A stretch of 64,000 nucleotides of DNA from assembly GCF_001423745.1 (NCBI RefSeq), contig NZ_LMPC01000010.1, positions 16,356-80,355 on the forward strand. The letters run 5' to 3'. Each line of letters opens with the position of its first letter. The stretch's first letter is position 1. This stretch comes from Arthrobacter sp. Leaf337. GTDB lineage: Bacteria > Actinomycetota > Actinomycetes > Actinomycetales > Micrococcaceae. Below are positions 43,142 through 52,183 of this stretch, piece by piece. A model generated the notes under the pieces. The model was not told where the DNA came from. It saw only the letters and a program-made list of their open reading frames with translations, and made no database searches. Both the position numbers and the translations under genes were made by a program.

Positions 43142-43143
43142 GG

Positions 43144-46100
43144 TCAGGGCGCTCCGCGGGTGAGGTCGGTCGAGATCGCGTCGCCCGGCTGCACGTTGGT
43201 GGCAAGGAACGCAGCGGGCACCAACTGCCCGACATCGGTCATGGCGTCTGGGTCCAGCGGGTGCAGGGCCTCCAGATCGACCGCACGCAGGCGGGCCAGT
43301 GCGAGCGCCTCGCTGAGCGTGTTCTCGACCAGCTCAGTGCTCCATCGGTCGCGGGCGTCCGGGCTGACCGCGAGCAGCACGCTCTGCGGCGCGCAGGCCC
43401 CCGGTGCGTCGTAGTGGAAGGTCACGCCGGTGGTCTCGGCTCGCGCCGGGATCACCTCAGTCCATTCGTCGACGACGAGCCCGGCGACCTCGGCACCCAG
43501 CCCGTCGGGGGCGTGCACGAGCAGGGAGAGACGGCTTCCGGGCGGGTCGCCGGCCAGCGGCAGCCCCAGCCAGCGTTCGCCGGCGGTGTAAGGCATTTGG
43601 GCAACGTCGAGGGTGAGTCCTGCACCTGTCGACAGCGCCTCCGCGGACGCCAACGCGGTGACCAACCGGTCCGCGCCGCGGCGTACCCGCGCGATCCGGT
43701 GTAGCCAGCCGGCTGCGGCCTGAGCGTCGCCCCCTTGGGTCGCCGTCGACGCGGCCAGCGCCGTGGTGAGCGACGGATCCTGCGGGACGGCGGCGAGCGC
43801 GACGAACGCGTCCCCGAACACCGCCTCCAGGCGTCGCCGCGGGTCGCTGTCGGGCAGCGCGGCGAGCCGCTCTTGGCGCCGGGCCAGCTCGGCGGCGACG
43901 ACGGTGCGATGCGCGGCGGGCGGTGTCCCCGCAGGCAGGGCGCCCGGCACGCCGAGGTGCGCGGCGCGCAGGAGGCCCCGGTCGACGGTCGCGTCGTCGC
44001 CGCCGTCGGCGAGGTCGGCCGCGGCCCTCCCGAGCGCAGCCACCGCCGCGTCGGCCCGGGCGGTTAGGTCCGGGTCGGTGGGCGATGCGGCGACGTCGTC
44101 GTCAGGCAGCGTGAGGTCGCCGGCCTCGAGTGGGCGCGATGCCTCTAACAGGGCGCGCACCCCGCGCAGCATCTCCAGGAGCTCGGCAACGCTAACCACT
44201 GCGGGGCCCCACGCCGGGTCGCGGGTGAGGTCCAGACGCACCTGCGCCGCCGCGCCGACCTCGCTGAGCGCGCGCACGGCCCGCTCCAGCCGCAGCTCCA
44301 GCTCCCCGCGTGCGGCGTCCGGGTTCCGTTCCGGCAGCCCCACGAGGTCCAGCGGCGACAGCCCCAGCCCAGCGAGGTCTCGCTCCACCCGTAGGATCTC
44401 GCCCGCCGTGGCGCCGACGGCCTCGGCGCGCCAGCGCACCCGGTCCGGCGTGGGCAGCAGCCGCGCGAGCCAGGTGTTCAGTCGCGGCTCGGCCTGGGCC
44501 CTGGCCTGCACTAGCGGATCGACGGGCCATCCCGGGGGCGCGGCTGCGCCAGCGCTGAGCGCGACCAGCAGGCGGTGGACGACCGCGACGCCGGTGTGGG
44601 GCGTCCGCGCGACCTCCAGCTCTGGCGGGGGCGCCTCGCCTCGGTCGGCGGCGTCCAGCGTGGCGCCTGCCCGTAGCGGATTGCCCGCGACGACGTGGTG
44701 GACGCCCTCGGCGAGCAGCGCATCGGCGACGGCGTCGACAGCTTCGGACAGATCCGTGAGCACTTCGGTGACGGGAGCGCGGTCGATGTCGGCGACGCCG
44801 AGGGCCGCCAAGTCGAGCTCTCCGGCCGAGAAGGCGCGCTGCAGCGCGAGTCCGTCGAGCACGTCGAGGGTGCCCGAGGCCCCGGTGACCCCGTCGATCG
44901 ACAGGCTGGTGACCCGGCGCGGGAAACGGTCACGCAGCGCGGGCAGGTAGGCCGATAGCCCGACCCGGGGATGCTCGTGCAGCCCGCGTTCGGCGCGGTA
45001 GCCCAGCAGCGCTCCCAAGGGCTGACCCTGGCGCACCCCGTCGAGCAGCCACGCCGCCAGCCGTACGCGGTGCGAGCGTAGATCGATCGCGAACGGGCTT
45101 GCGCCGTTCTCGGCGTAGGCGCGGTGGCCGCCGCGTAGCACCGCGGCCGTGGTGGCGTGGGCGAGTGACGGTGCGTGCACGTAGCCCGCGTTCCCGGGGT
45201 CGCGCCACAGCGGGCCCGGCTCGTCTGCGAGCGGGTCGGCCGCGGTCGCTGGTTCGTGCGGGTGCAGGTCCTCTAGCCAGGCGTACCCCCCGACATGGAC
45301 GCCGGTGGCGCGCGGCGCGTCGACCGGTTGGCGCAGCCAGGCCAGCCGCTTGGTCGCGAACGAGGTGAGCCAGGCGTCGATCCGGTGCGAGGCGAGGTCG
45401 ACGCTCTGCGCCAGCAGCCGTTCGAGGACACCGACGGGCAGGTCGGTGAGGCCGGTCAGCGCGGCCCGGAAGTCCGCAAGGTCGGCGGTCGCGGTGCTGC
45501 CGACGGTGCGCAGGATGTGGGCCTGCAGGGTCTCGGTGGGCCCGCCGGGCGTCCACACCCGCTCGTCTGCGAGCACGCGCCACGCCGTGTCGGTGACCGT
45601 GCCCGGTACGAGGTCCACCAGTTCGGGTTCGCGGAGGGGCGGGCCGAGGCCGAAGCGGGTCCGCACCCGCGCCGCGGCCTGTGCGTGCTCCAGCAGGAGG
45701 GCGTGGCGTAGCAGCCGGTAGAGCAGCGGGGTGCGCTCGGGTGGGCCGGTGTCGACCTGGTTGTGAGCCGTGGCGGCGGTGAGGTCGGCGGCGGCCAGCG
45801 CGCGCAGGTAGGTGGCCGCCGGGGTGCCGCCCGGCGCCTCGACCGCCGCCGCGTCGATCGGGAACGAGTCGGTGGCGAAGACGGCCCGGCCCAGGCGGGG
45901 CTCCCAGCCGCCGAGCCCGAGTCGCTCACCCAGCCGAGCCGCGGCCGCGGTGAGATCGGCCCGCCAGTCCGCGCCGAGCCCTAGCGGAGGGTCGGAGAAC
46001 CGCCAGAGGTAGGCGATGTACTCCGCGCCCAGCAGACTGCGGGCGTAGTAGTGCTGCGCGTGCGCGCCCATCCCGAGGATGCGAACGGCCGTCTCGGGGC

Positions 46101-47379
46101 GTCGGTCGCGGGCGTGTGGGACCGCGGCAACGGATGGCTCCCAGATCCGCTCGCGCAGAAGCTGCAGGAACGCGACCGTGCCCGCTCCGAGCACGTCGAC
46201 CCCGAGGTCGGTGCCCTCCCGCTCGGCGTAGGCGGCAGTGGCGAGCACCGGGAGAACGCCGTATGGCTGCGCCCCGACCCGCAGCGTGGGGAGCGGGCCC
46301 GCGGGGCGTACCCAGTCGAGCACGTGCCGTCGTACCCGTCTTCGGATCTGCTCGTCGGTTACGTCCGTGCCGAGCATCTGGGCGAAGTAGTAGCCCCAGG
46401 TCGGCTGCCACAGCGCCGTCTGCATCCAGCGCGCGGTCGGCTGCTCCCGGTCGGCAGCCCCGGCCGCGAGCGCGACGGCGCCGGCGCGGGGAACCCCCAG
46501 CGCCCTGGCGAAGATGGCGGCGTTGGCGTCTTCGGCAACGCGTGGGGCCTGCGCCAACCGAGGGCGGTACGCTGCGCGGTAAGCCGGGTCGTTGCGCGAG
46601 GGCGCGGCCGGGGCGCCCGGGGTGTTGTTGGTAGCAGTGCCTTGGGCCAGATACGCGAAGCCGTCGGTGTAGAGATGGGCGTCCAGCAGCGCGCTCAGCA
46701 CGTCCTCGCCGGTGTCTCCCCGCACCCCGTAGACCAGCAGTTGGGCGTAGCCGCGGAACTCGGCGGCCGGGATATCCGGTGGGGCGGGCAGGCGCAGCGC
46801 CATGCCCTGCGCCAGTGCTGCGTCGAAGTCCACGAGCCACCGGGTCTCGGCGGATACCGGTGCGTCGGCGGCGGACAAGGCGCTCAGGTCGGCGGTGGGG
46901 GACGGGCCGACGGCGGGTGTGCTGACCGGGCCGCTGGCCGCCCTGGCGCGCAGGTCGCCCCGGCCGATCGGAATACCGACGGCGTACCAGCGGTCCGGGA
47001 GCGCCTGCGCGAGCGGCGCTCGGGTCCACGCCGCCGTGCGCGACGGGGGCGTTGGGAAGGCCGGGGCCGCGCCGGGCCGCGCGGCAGGGTTTGTCGGCCG
47101 CAGTACGCGGGCGATCCAGGCGCCACGCTCGGGCCCGTGGCGGTTGGCGAGCGCGTCCCAGGCGGCCTGCTCGGTCGGGTCGTCGGGCGCGGTCCAGACG
47201 GCCTTCCAGAACGCGCGGCCCGCCTGCGCTTCGGTCTCGGTGAGTTTCGGTTCGTGGGTGTCGATGTGGATTTGGTCGGGGTAGACGCGGATGCGCAGGT
47301 CGGTGCCGTCGAAGCGGGTCTCCAGCCGGACGGGCAGAAGTGCGATCGGGACGTCGGCGGCCAGGGCGAGGTCAGTCAT
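43144..47379 (-). CDS. Giant protein of unknown function (1411 aa)
   Basis: The N-terminal block (IALLPVRLETRF, then LRIRVYPDQIHIDTHEP) is distinctive: a strand pair with a YPDxIHxDTHEP motif, ahead of a long, mostly helical Ala/Leu/Arg-rich body. Several paired aromatic motifs occur in the middle (WMQTALWQPTWGYYFAQML). I cannot assign a function. There is no signal peptide or membrane segment. The ATG at 47379 overlaps the preceding gene by eight bases. Association with the other four giant genes suggests a common complex. Confidence 0.72.
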   Translation of the reverse strand: MTDLALAADVPIALLPVRLETRFDGTDLRIRVYPDQIHIDTHEPKLTETEAQAGRAFWKAVWTAPDDPTEQAAWDALANRHGPERGAWIARVLRPTNPAARPGAAPAFPTPPSRTAAWTRAPLAQALPDRWYAVGIPIGRGDLRARAASGPVSTPAVGPSPTADLSALSAADAPVSAETRWLVDFDAALAQGMALRLPAPPDIPAAEFRGYAQLLVYGVRGDTGEDVLSALLDAHLYTDGFAYLAQGTATNNTPGAPAAPSRNDPAYRAAYRPRLAQAPRVAEDANAAIFARALGVPRAGAVALAAGAADREQPTARWMQTALWQPTWGYYFAQMLGTDVTDEQIRRRVRRHVLDWVRPAGPLPTLRVGAQPYGVLPVLATAAYAEREGTDLGVDVLGAGTVAFLQLLRERIWEPSVAAVPHARDRRPETAVRILGMGAHAQHYYARSLLGAEYIAYLWRFSDPPLGLGADWRADLTAAAARLGERLGLGGWEPRLGRAVFATDSFPIDAAAVEAPGGTPAATYLRALAAADLTAATAHNQVDTGPPERTPLLYRLLRHALLLEHAQAAARVRTRFGLGPPLREPELVDLVPGTVTDTAWRVLADERVWTPGGPTETLQAHILRTVGSTATADLADFRAALTGLTDLPVGVLERLLAQSVDLASHRIDAWLTSFATKRLAWLRQPVDAPRATGVHVGGYAWLEDLHPHEPATAADPLADEPGPLWRDPGNAGYVHAPSLAHATTAAVLRGGHRAYAENGASPFAIDLRSHRVRLAAWLLDGVRQGQPLGALLGYRAERGLHEHPRVGLSAYLPALRDRFPRRVTSLSIDGVTGASGTLDVLDGLALQRAFSAGELDLAALGVADIDRAPVTEVLTDLSEAVDAVADALLAEGVHHVVAGNPLRAGATLDAADRGEAPPPELEVARTPHTGVAVVHRLLVALSAGAAAPPGWPVDPLVQARAQAEPRLNTWLARLLPTPDRVRWRAEAVGATAGEILRVERDLAGLGLSPLDLVGLPERNPDAARGELELRLERAVRALSEVGAAAQVRLDLTRDPAWGPAVVSVAELLEMLRGVRALLEASRPLEAGDLTLPDDDVAASPTDPDLTARADAAVAALGRAAADLADGGDDATVDRGLLRAAHLGVPGALPAGTPPAAHRTVVAAELARRQERLAALPDSDPRRRLEAVFGDAFVALAAVPQDPSLTTALAASTATQGGDAQAAAGWLHRIARVRRGADRLVTALASAEALSTGAGLTLDVAQMPYTAGERWLGLPLAGDPPGSRLSLLVHAPDGLGAEVAGLVVDEWTEVIPARAETTGVTFHYDAPGACAPQSVLLAVSPDARDRWSTELVENTLSEALALARLRAVDLEALHPLDPDAMTDVGQLVPAAFLATNVQPGDAISTDLTRGAP

Positions 47380-50300
47380 CTGAGGGCCTCGGGAGTATGT
47401 CGGTGGCATGCACGGCCACGGCGACGGGGGGCTGCAGCGTGATGTGCGCGAGGTGGGCGCTGTTGCGTGCCCACGTCAACTGCGGCGGCCCGGCCGCTCG
47501 GCGGGGGCGGCTGACGTCGCCGAACGGCGGGTCGAGCGGGACGTGGCGGAGGGTGGCCAGCGTGTCGGCGTCGGTGGCCAGTCGTGCCCAGTCCAGGTCC
47601 GTCCACACGTCGGGGGCGGTGCCGTACGAGATGCCGTCGAGGGGCGGCTCGTCGAGCCCGAAGCGGGGGGCGGTGGGGTGCTCGGCCAGCACGAAGAACC
47701 ATCCGGGATCGGTGTCGGAGCCGCGGGCGGTTGATGCGGTGAAGGGGAAGCCGAAGAAGACGAGATCGGGGTCCATGGCGTGCCGGAACTGGGGCAGGAC
47801 GACCTCGTCGCCGAGCACGCGGATCCGAGCCGGGCCGGGGGACCACGCGGCGCGCCGGGCGGCCACCTGTGTGGACGGGTACCGGCGCAGCAGCTCGCCG
47901 CGCAGGAGCAGTAGCGTCATCTCCGGGCCGCCCACGGCCGTCGCGTGGCTGCCGAGGGCACTGTCGGGCAGCCACTCGCCGATCGGTGGGATGTCGGTCA
48001 GCGGGCCGCGGGCCGGGTCGCCGCCGCGTGCGTCCCAGAACTGCCGGAAGTAGGTGGCGCGCCGGTCGGCGGGGAACTCCCGCCAGAGCAGCTCGCGCCC
48101 GAGCTCGTGGTTGAGGCCCACTAGGTAGGCCTCGATGAACGCGGGGTTGGCGCGCAGGAGGGTCACAGTGTCCGGCGGGATGCCGTCGACGACGGGCAGC
48201 ACCAGGTCAGGGGACAGCTCGGCCAGCGGCTCGGACATCGGCTGCGGGAACGTCGGTGCCACCGCGAGCGGGTTCAACCGGTCGTTCCCCGGCGGCAGCG
48301 CCGTGAGGTCGGGGCCGTCGATTCGGCTCGTGACCCGCGCGGTCACCGTACGCTCGGGGGCCAGTGCCGCGGTCACGTCCGCGGCGATGGCCGCAGTGGA
48401 CACCGGCGACTCGTCGTCGGCGCGGGCGAGCTGTTGGGCGCGCTCCACCAGTTGCAGGTGTGGGGCGGCGGCGGCGCGGAAGTCGGCTGCGAACTGCCGC
48501 TTGCGCGCCAGCAGGCCGTTGTCGAGGTCTCCGACAGCGATGCCCGTGCCCATGCTGTCTGGGCCCCACCAGCCGGAGGGGTCGACCTCCTGCGGCTCGC
48601 CCCACCGACGCGCGGGCCCTGCAGGCTGCAGGTCGAACCCGACCCGGTAGAAGGCCCTGTTGTTTCCCGGCCCGCGCTCGACGTGGAAGAAGACCAGATC
48701 GGGGCTCTGGCTCCCGGAGAAGTCGGCGACGGCGATCGCCGCTTCCCGCACGTCGGCGCCGAGCGGCGGGCCGCCGATGTCGTGCGGCCCGGTCCACCCG
48801 CCCACCACCCGGCCGCGGGCGTTGAGCCGCCAGCCGATCATGTAACGGGGAAGCGGCCCGGCCGCGGTGGCCTCGACGATCATCACCACCAGCTCCGGGC
48901 GGAGGTCATTGTCGACGTCGGCGACCGCGACGCCTACGCCCAGCACAGGCGGTGCTCCAGCGGCCCGCCCCGGCCACGGCACCTCGACCGACTCCGTCCA
49001 GCCGCCTGTGACGTCGCCCGTCGTGTCGACGCGCCAGCCGATCCGGTAGTGCAGTCGAGGCCGGTCTGGCACGCCTGACACGTACGCTACGACCAGTTCA
49101 GGGCGGTCGTCGCCGTCCAAGTCGGCGAGCGTCACGTCGCAGCCCTGCACCGGGTAGGCGGCCCCCACCGCATGGCCCTTGCCGAGCAGCGTGGAGAGCG
49201 GCCCGGGTACCCGGTGGACCTGCGGGTCCCAGGTGAAGTTCCCGTCCGGCCCGGCGTTCCAGCCGATCCGCCACGAGCCGACGTTGCCCCGGTCGGCCGT
49301 GGCCTCCACCCAGAACAGCACCGCGTCCTGCCCGGCGGTGCCGTTCAGGTCGGCCAGCGCCAGCCCGGCGCCCTGGACGCCCGCGCCCATCCCGGGGACG
49401 CCGGGCGAGGTGAAGGTCCAGCCGCCACGGACCTCCCCGTCGAAGCCGAGGTCGTGACCTGTGCGCACGTAGGCGGTCGGGATTCCCGCCGGGTTGCCGA
49501 CGTGCATCGCCAGCAGGTTGGACATGAAGCCGAGCGGCCCGCGCCAGGACGTGCGCTGCGGCGGGGCCGCGGCCGGGTGGCCCGCTCCTCCGGGCGCGGG
49601 CGGCCCAAGGTCGTCCCAGCGGGCGGGGTTGAGGCGCCGGATCATCAGCCGACCGTCTACCGCGACCCACGCCTCGCTGTTGCGGATGGCGCCCCCGCTG
49701 CGCAGGCCGCCGATCGGGTCTTGGGCTTCCCAATCGGTCGCTTGACCAGGCGTGAATCGCCAGAGGCGCCCTGTCGCTTCGTTGACCGCCCAAAGGGTCT
49801 GCCCGTCGGCGAACATGCCAGTGACCGGCTCGGGGACGGCCCGGTCGATCCAGAGCGGGATGCCGAAGGAACCCCCGATGTAGTTGAAGACCTTCCCGTC
49901 GGTGAGCCGCAGGTACGGAGATCCGAACGAGATCGCCGGCGGGACGCCCGTATCGACCGCCGCGACGCCCTGCCCGGTGGGGGCGCCCCGGTCCGCCCAA
50001 GTCCAGCCGGTGCCCGAGTCGGTGAGCCCCCACAGCCGCCCGGTCAGCCCGTGCAGGTACAGTACCCAACCCGGCGAGACTTGCCAGCCGGGTTGGTTCC
50101 AGGCGGCAGGACCGCCGGTCACCCCGCCGGGAGGCGCGCCGAGGTCCACCCATCCCCAGCCGCCGCCGCCCGCGCGCAGGTCCCAGAGGTGGCCGTCCGC
50201 GGCGCAGACGTAGACGCTGCGGAAGTCGCCGGGCTGACGCTGGCCCCCGGGTAGCGGCCGCGAGTCCCTGGCCACGCCGGTCGGTTGTCCGCTGATCGGA

Positions 50301-52183
50301 GACCCGCCCGGCGCGCCGTGGTCCTGCCATCCCCAGCGGTCACCGTCCCAGGCGAGGGAGCACAGCCTGCCGTCGGCCGTCCGGACGAACGCAGTCTGGT
50401 CCCCGACTGCCGTCGGCTGGCCGACCGCGACGCCGCCCGGTGGGGTGCCGTGGTCGTGCCAGGCGAGCGGGGCATCCACCCGGGACACGACCCGCCCGTC
50501 CTCGCTGACCAGGAACACCCGGTCGGGCATCACGGCGCCGGTGCTCGCCACCCGAGGCAGGTCCGGCACCGGCTGCTCAGCGGGCCCCACGGCGGGGCTC
50601 TCCCACCAGCGCCGGGCGAGCCGCGCGGACGTGAGATCGCGCACGCGGTCGCCGCCGGTGAGCGACTCCAGGGTTACCATCCCCGGCGCAGGCCGCAGGA
50701 GCGGGTTCACGGTGAGCAGGCGCTGCCCCAGCGCCTCGACCGGCGCGGCGAACGGCGCGGCGGCTAAGAGTCGACGGGCCAGCGGGCCGCGCGGGCGGGT
50801 GATCCGGCGGAACGCCGGCGACAGGGTCGCGGTCACCTCGCGGTTGCCGGACAGCGGGCGGGCCTCGGCGAGGGCGGCGTGCACCGGCGCGCTCACCTGC
50901 AGCAGGCGCGGTACGTCGAGCCCGGCGTCGCCGGTCAGCCTGCCCCGGTACACCCGTTCGGCGGCGGCGCGGGCGAGCTGTCCCTGCCGCAGCGCCTCGT
51001 TGGCCCGGCTGACAGCCGCCGCCTGCGCCCAGGCCGCGGCCATCAGGGCCTCCTGGTTCTGACGTACGACCTGCGCCCCGAACGCGGCCACCGCGCGGTG
51101 GCGCGGGTCCAGGTTCAGCTCGCGTAACCACCGCGGCTCGGCGCCCGGGGCCGGAATCCTGTCGCCGTAGCGGGGCGGTCCCAGCCTGCCGACCGTCCAG
51201 CCGTCGAGGAGCGGGGCGAGCGCGGCAGCGAACCCCGCGGCCGCGTCCGGGTCCCACGCCGACGGGGCCGTGCCCGCGCCGCGCAACGCACCCTCCAAGC
51301 CGAGCACCGCGGCCGGGTCGGCAGGGTCGAGCGCGGGCAGGCCGGAGCCGGGGTCGCTAACGTCCAGCGGCCGCAGGCCGAGGTCGTCGGGCACCGGACG
51401 CGGACGCAGCCGTCGCACGAGCGACTCGAAGTCACCGTCCGGTCCGGTGCCAAATTCCCAGTGGTGGTAGACGGGCAGGCGGACCTCGTCGTCGGCGTCC
51501 GCGGCCATCCACGCGGGCAGCAGGTCGGTCTCGTCAGCGGCGGCCGGGATGCCAAGCCCGCGCTTGCGGCCGGTCTCAAAGGCCGGCACCAAGCACGCGA
51601 CATAGCGGGCACCCCCGCGCAGCCTGCGCGGGCAGACCAGGCGCGCGAGCGAGCGCTCCGATGACCCGCTGAGCAGCCCGGCCAGCATGGTCTCGTCGAG
51701 CGCGCCGTCGGTGGCGAGCTGGACATGCGCCCACGCCCACGAGTCGGCCAGGTCGGGCAGTTCGCGCAGTGCACAGCGCAGGACGGGCAGCGGGGCGTTC
51801 GGCTCGGGTCCGACGGTGGAGGCAGGCCGTTCCGCGACGACGAGCACCAGCCACGGCCGCAGGCGCTCCCCGCCGCGGGCGCGGACGGGGGTCAGCAGCC
51901 ACGGCAGGTCCGGCCGGTCGAGCTCGACGAGCGGGAAGAACGTCGGCTCCGCGGCGGCGGTGTCGGGCGCTGGCTCGACGCGCACGACCTGCCGGGTGTC
52001 GAGCCCGGTGACGTCGCCGGGGCCGTAGAGCCGCGCCGGCAGCACCACCTCGGGCCGCTCGTTGATCCGCAAGCCGATGGTCAGCGCTCCGCGGCCGGGC
52101 AGCGCGCCGGTGAGCGGGTCTTCCTCGGCCGCGTCAAGCTGGACCCCGGCGCGGGCCCAGGACAGGAACGTCAGGCCGCTCAT
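47372..52183 (-). CDS. Giant protein with PLL-like lectin repeats and FG-GAP-like repeats (1603 aa)
   Basis: The ATG at 52183 overlaps the stop of the DUF6603-like gene. Residues about 540-900 contain PLL-type propeller repeats with the signature W-x-W-x-D-x-G-x-P (WGWQDHGAPGG, WGWVDLGAPPGG, WTWADRGAPTG), as in fucose-binding lectins of Photorhabdus. Residues about 940-1220 have at least four FG-GAP/VCBS-like units (LADLDGDDRPELVV, VADVDNDLRPELVV, VADFSGSQSPDLVF, GDLDNG) with calcium-binding-type Asp. The N-terminal 500 residues and the last 350 are of unknown type. Such repeats occur in extracellular or surface proteins, yet no signal peptide is present, suggesting export by lysis or as part of a particle. 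Confidence 0.75.
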   Translation of the reverse strand: MSGLTFLSWARAGVQLDAAEEDPLTGALPGRGALTIGLRINERPEVVLPARLYGPGDVTGLDTRQVVRVEPAPDTAAAEPTFFPLVELDRPDLPWLLTPVRARGGERLRPWLVLVVAERPASTVGPEPNAPLPVLRCALRELPDLADSWAWAHVQLATDGALDETMLAGLLSGSSERSLARLVCPRRLRGGARYVACLVPAFETGRKRGLGIPAAADETDLLPAWMAADADDEVRLPVYHHWEFGTGPDGDFESLVRRLRPRPVPDDLGLRPLDVSDPGSGLPALDPADPAAVLGLEGALRGAGTAPSAWDPDAAAGFAAALAPLLDGWTVGRLGPPRYGDRIPAPGAEPRWLRELNLDPRHRAVAAFGAQVVRQNQEALMAAAWAQAAAVSRANEALRQGQLARAAAERVYRGRLTGDAGLDVPRLLQVSAPVHAALAEARPLSGNREVTATLSPAFRRITRPRGPLARRLLAAAPFAAPVEALGQRLLTVNPLLRPAPGMVTLESLTGGDRVRDLTSARLARRWWESPAVGPAEQPVPDLPRVASTGAVMPDRVFLVSEDGRVVSRVDAPLAWHDHGTPPGGVAVGQPTAVGDQTAFVRTADGRLCSLAWDGDRWGWQDHGAPGGSPISGQPTGVARDSRPLPGGQRQPGDFRSVYVCAADGHLWDLRAGGGGWGWVDLGAPPGGVTGGPAAWNQPGWQVSPGWVLYLHGLTGRLWGLTDSGTGWTWADRGAPTGQGVAAVDTGVPPAISFGSPYLRLTDGKVFNYIGGSFGIPLWIDRAVPEPVTGMFADGQTLWAVNEATGRLWRFTPGQATDWEAQDPIGGLRSGGAIRNSEAWVAVDGRLMIRRLNPARWDDLGPPAPGGAGHPAAAPPQRTSWRGPLGFMSNLLAMHVGNPAGIPTAYVRTGHDLGFDGEVRGGWTFTSPGVPGMGAGVQGAGLALADLNGTAGQDAVLFWVEATADRGNVGSWRIGWNAGPDGNFTWDPQVHRVPGPLSTLLGKGHAVGAAYPVQGCDVTLADLDGDDRPELVVAYVSGVPDRPRLHYRIGWRVDTTGDVTGGWTESVEVPWPGRAAGAPPVLGVGVAVADVDNDLRPELVVMIVEATAAGPLPRYMIGWRLNARGRVVGGWTGPHDIGGPPLGADVREAAIAVADFSGSQSPDLVFFHVERGPGNNRAFYRVGFDLQPAGPARRWGEPQEVDPSGWWGPDSMGTGIAVGDLDNGLLARKRQFAADFRAAAAPHLQLVERAQQLARADDESPVSTAAIAADVTAALAPERTVTARVTSRIDGPDLTALPPGNDRLNPLAVAPTFPQPMSEPLAELSPDLVLPVVDGIPPDTVTLLRANPAFIEAYLVGLNHELGRELLWREFPADRRATYFRQFWDARGGDPARGPLTDIPPIGEWLPDSALGSHATAVGGPEMTLLLLRGELLRRYPSTQVAARRAAWSPGPARIRVLGDEVVLPQFRHAMDPDLVFFGFPFTASTARGSDTDPGWFFVLAEHPTAPRFGLDEPPLDGISYGTAPDVWTDLDWARLATDADTLATLRHVPLDPPFGDVSRPRRAAGPPQLTWARNSAHLAHITLQPPVAVAVHATDILPRPSDD

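Noticed and set aside
46051..47442. Long forward frame opposite the 1411-residue gene, and similar ones at 49172-50254, 53842-55512 and 56736-58130
   Set aside because: High GC leaves antisense frames open; none has recognisable motifs, and all lie within well-supported reverse genes.
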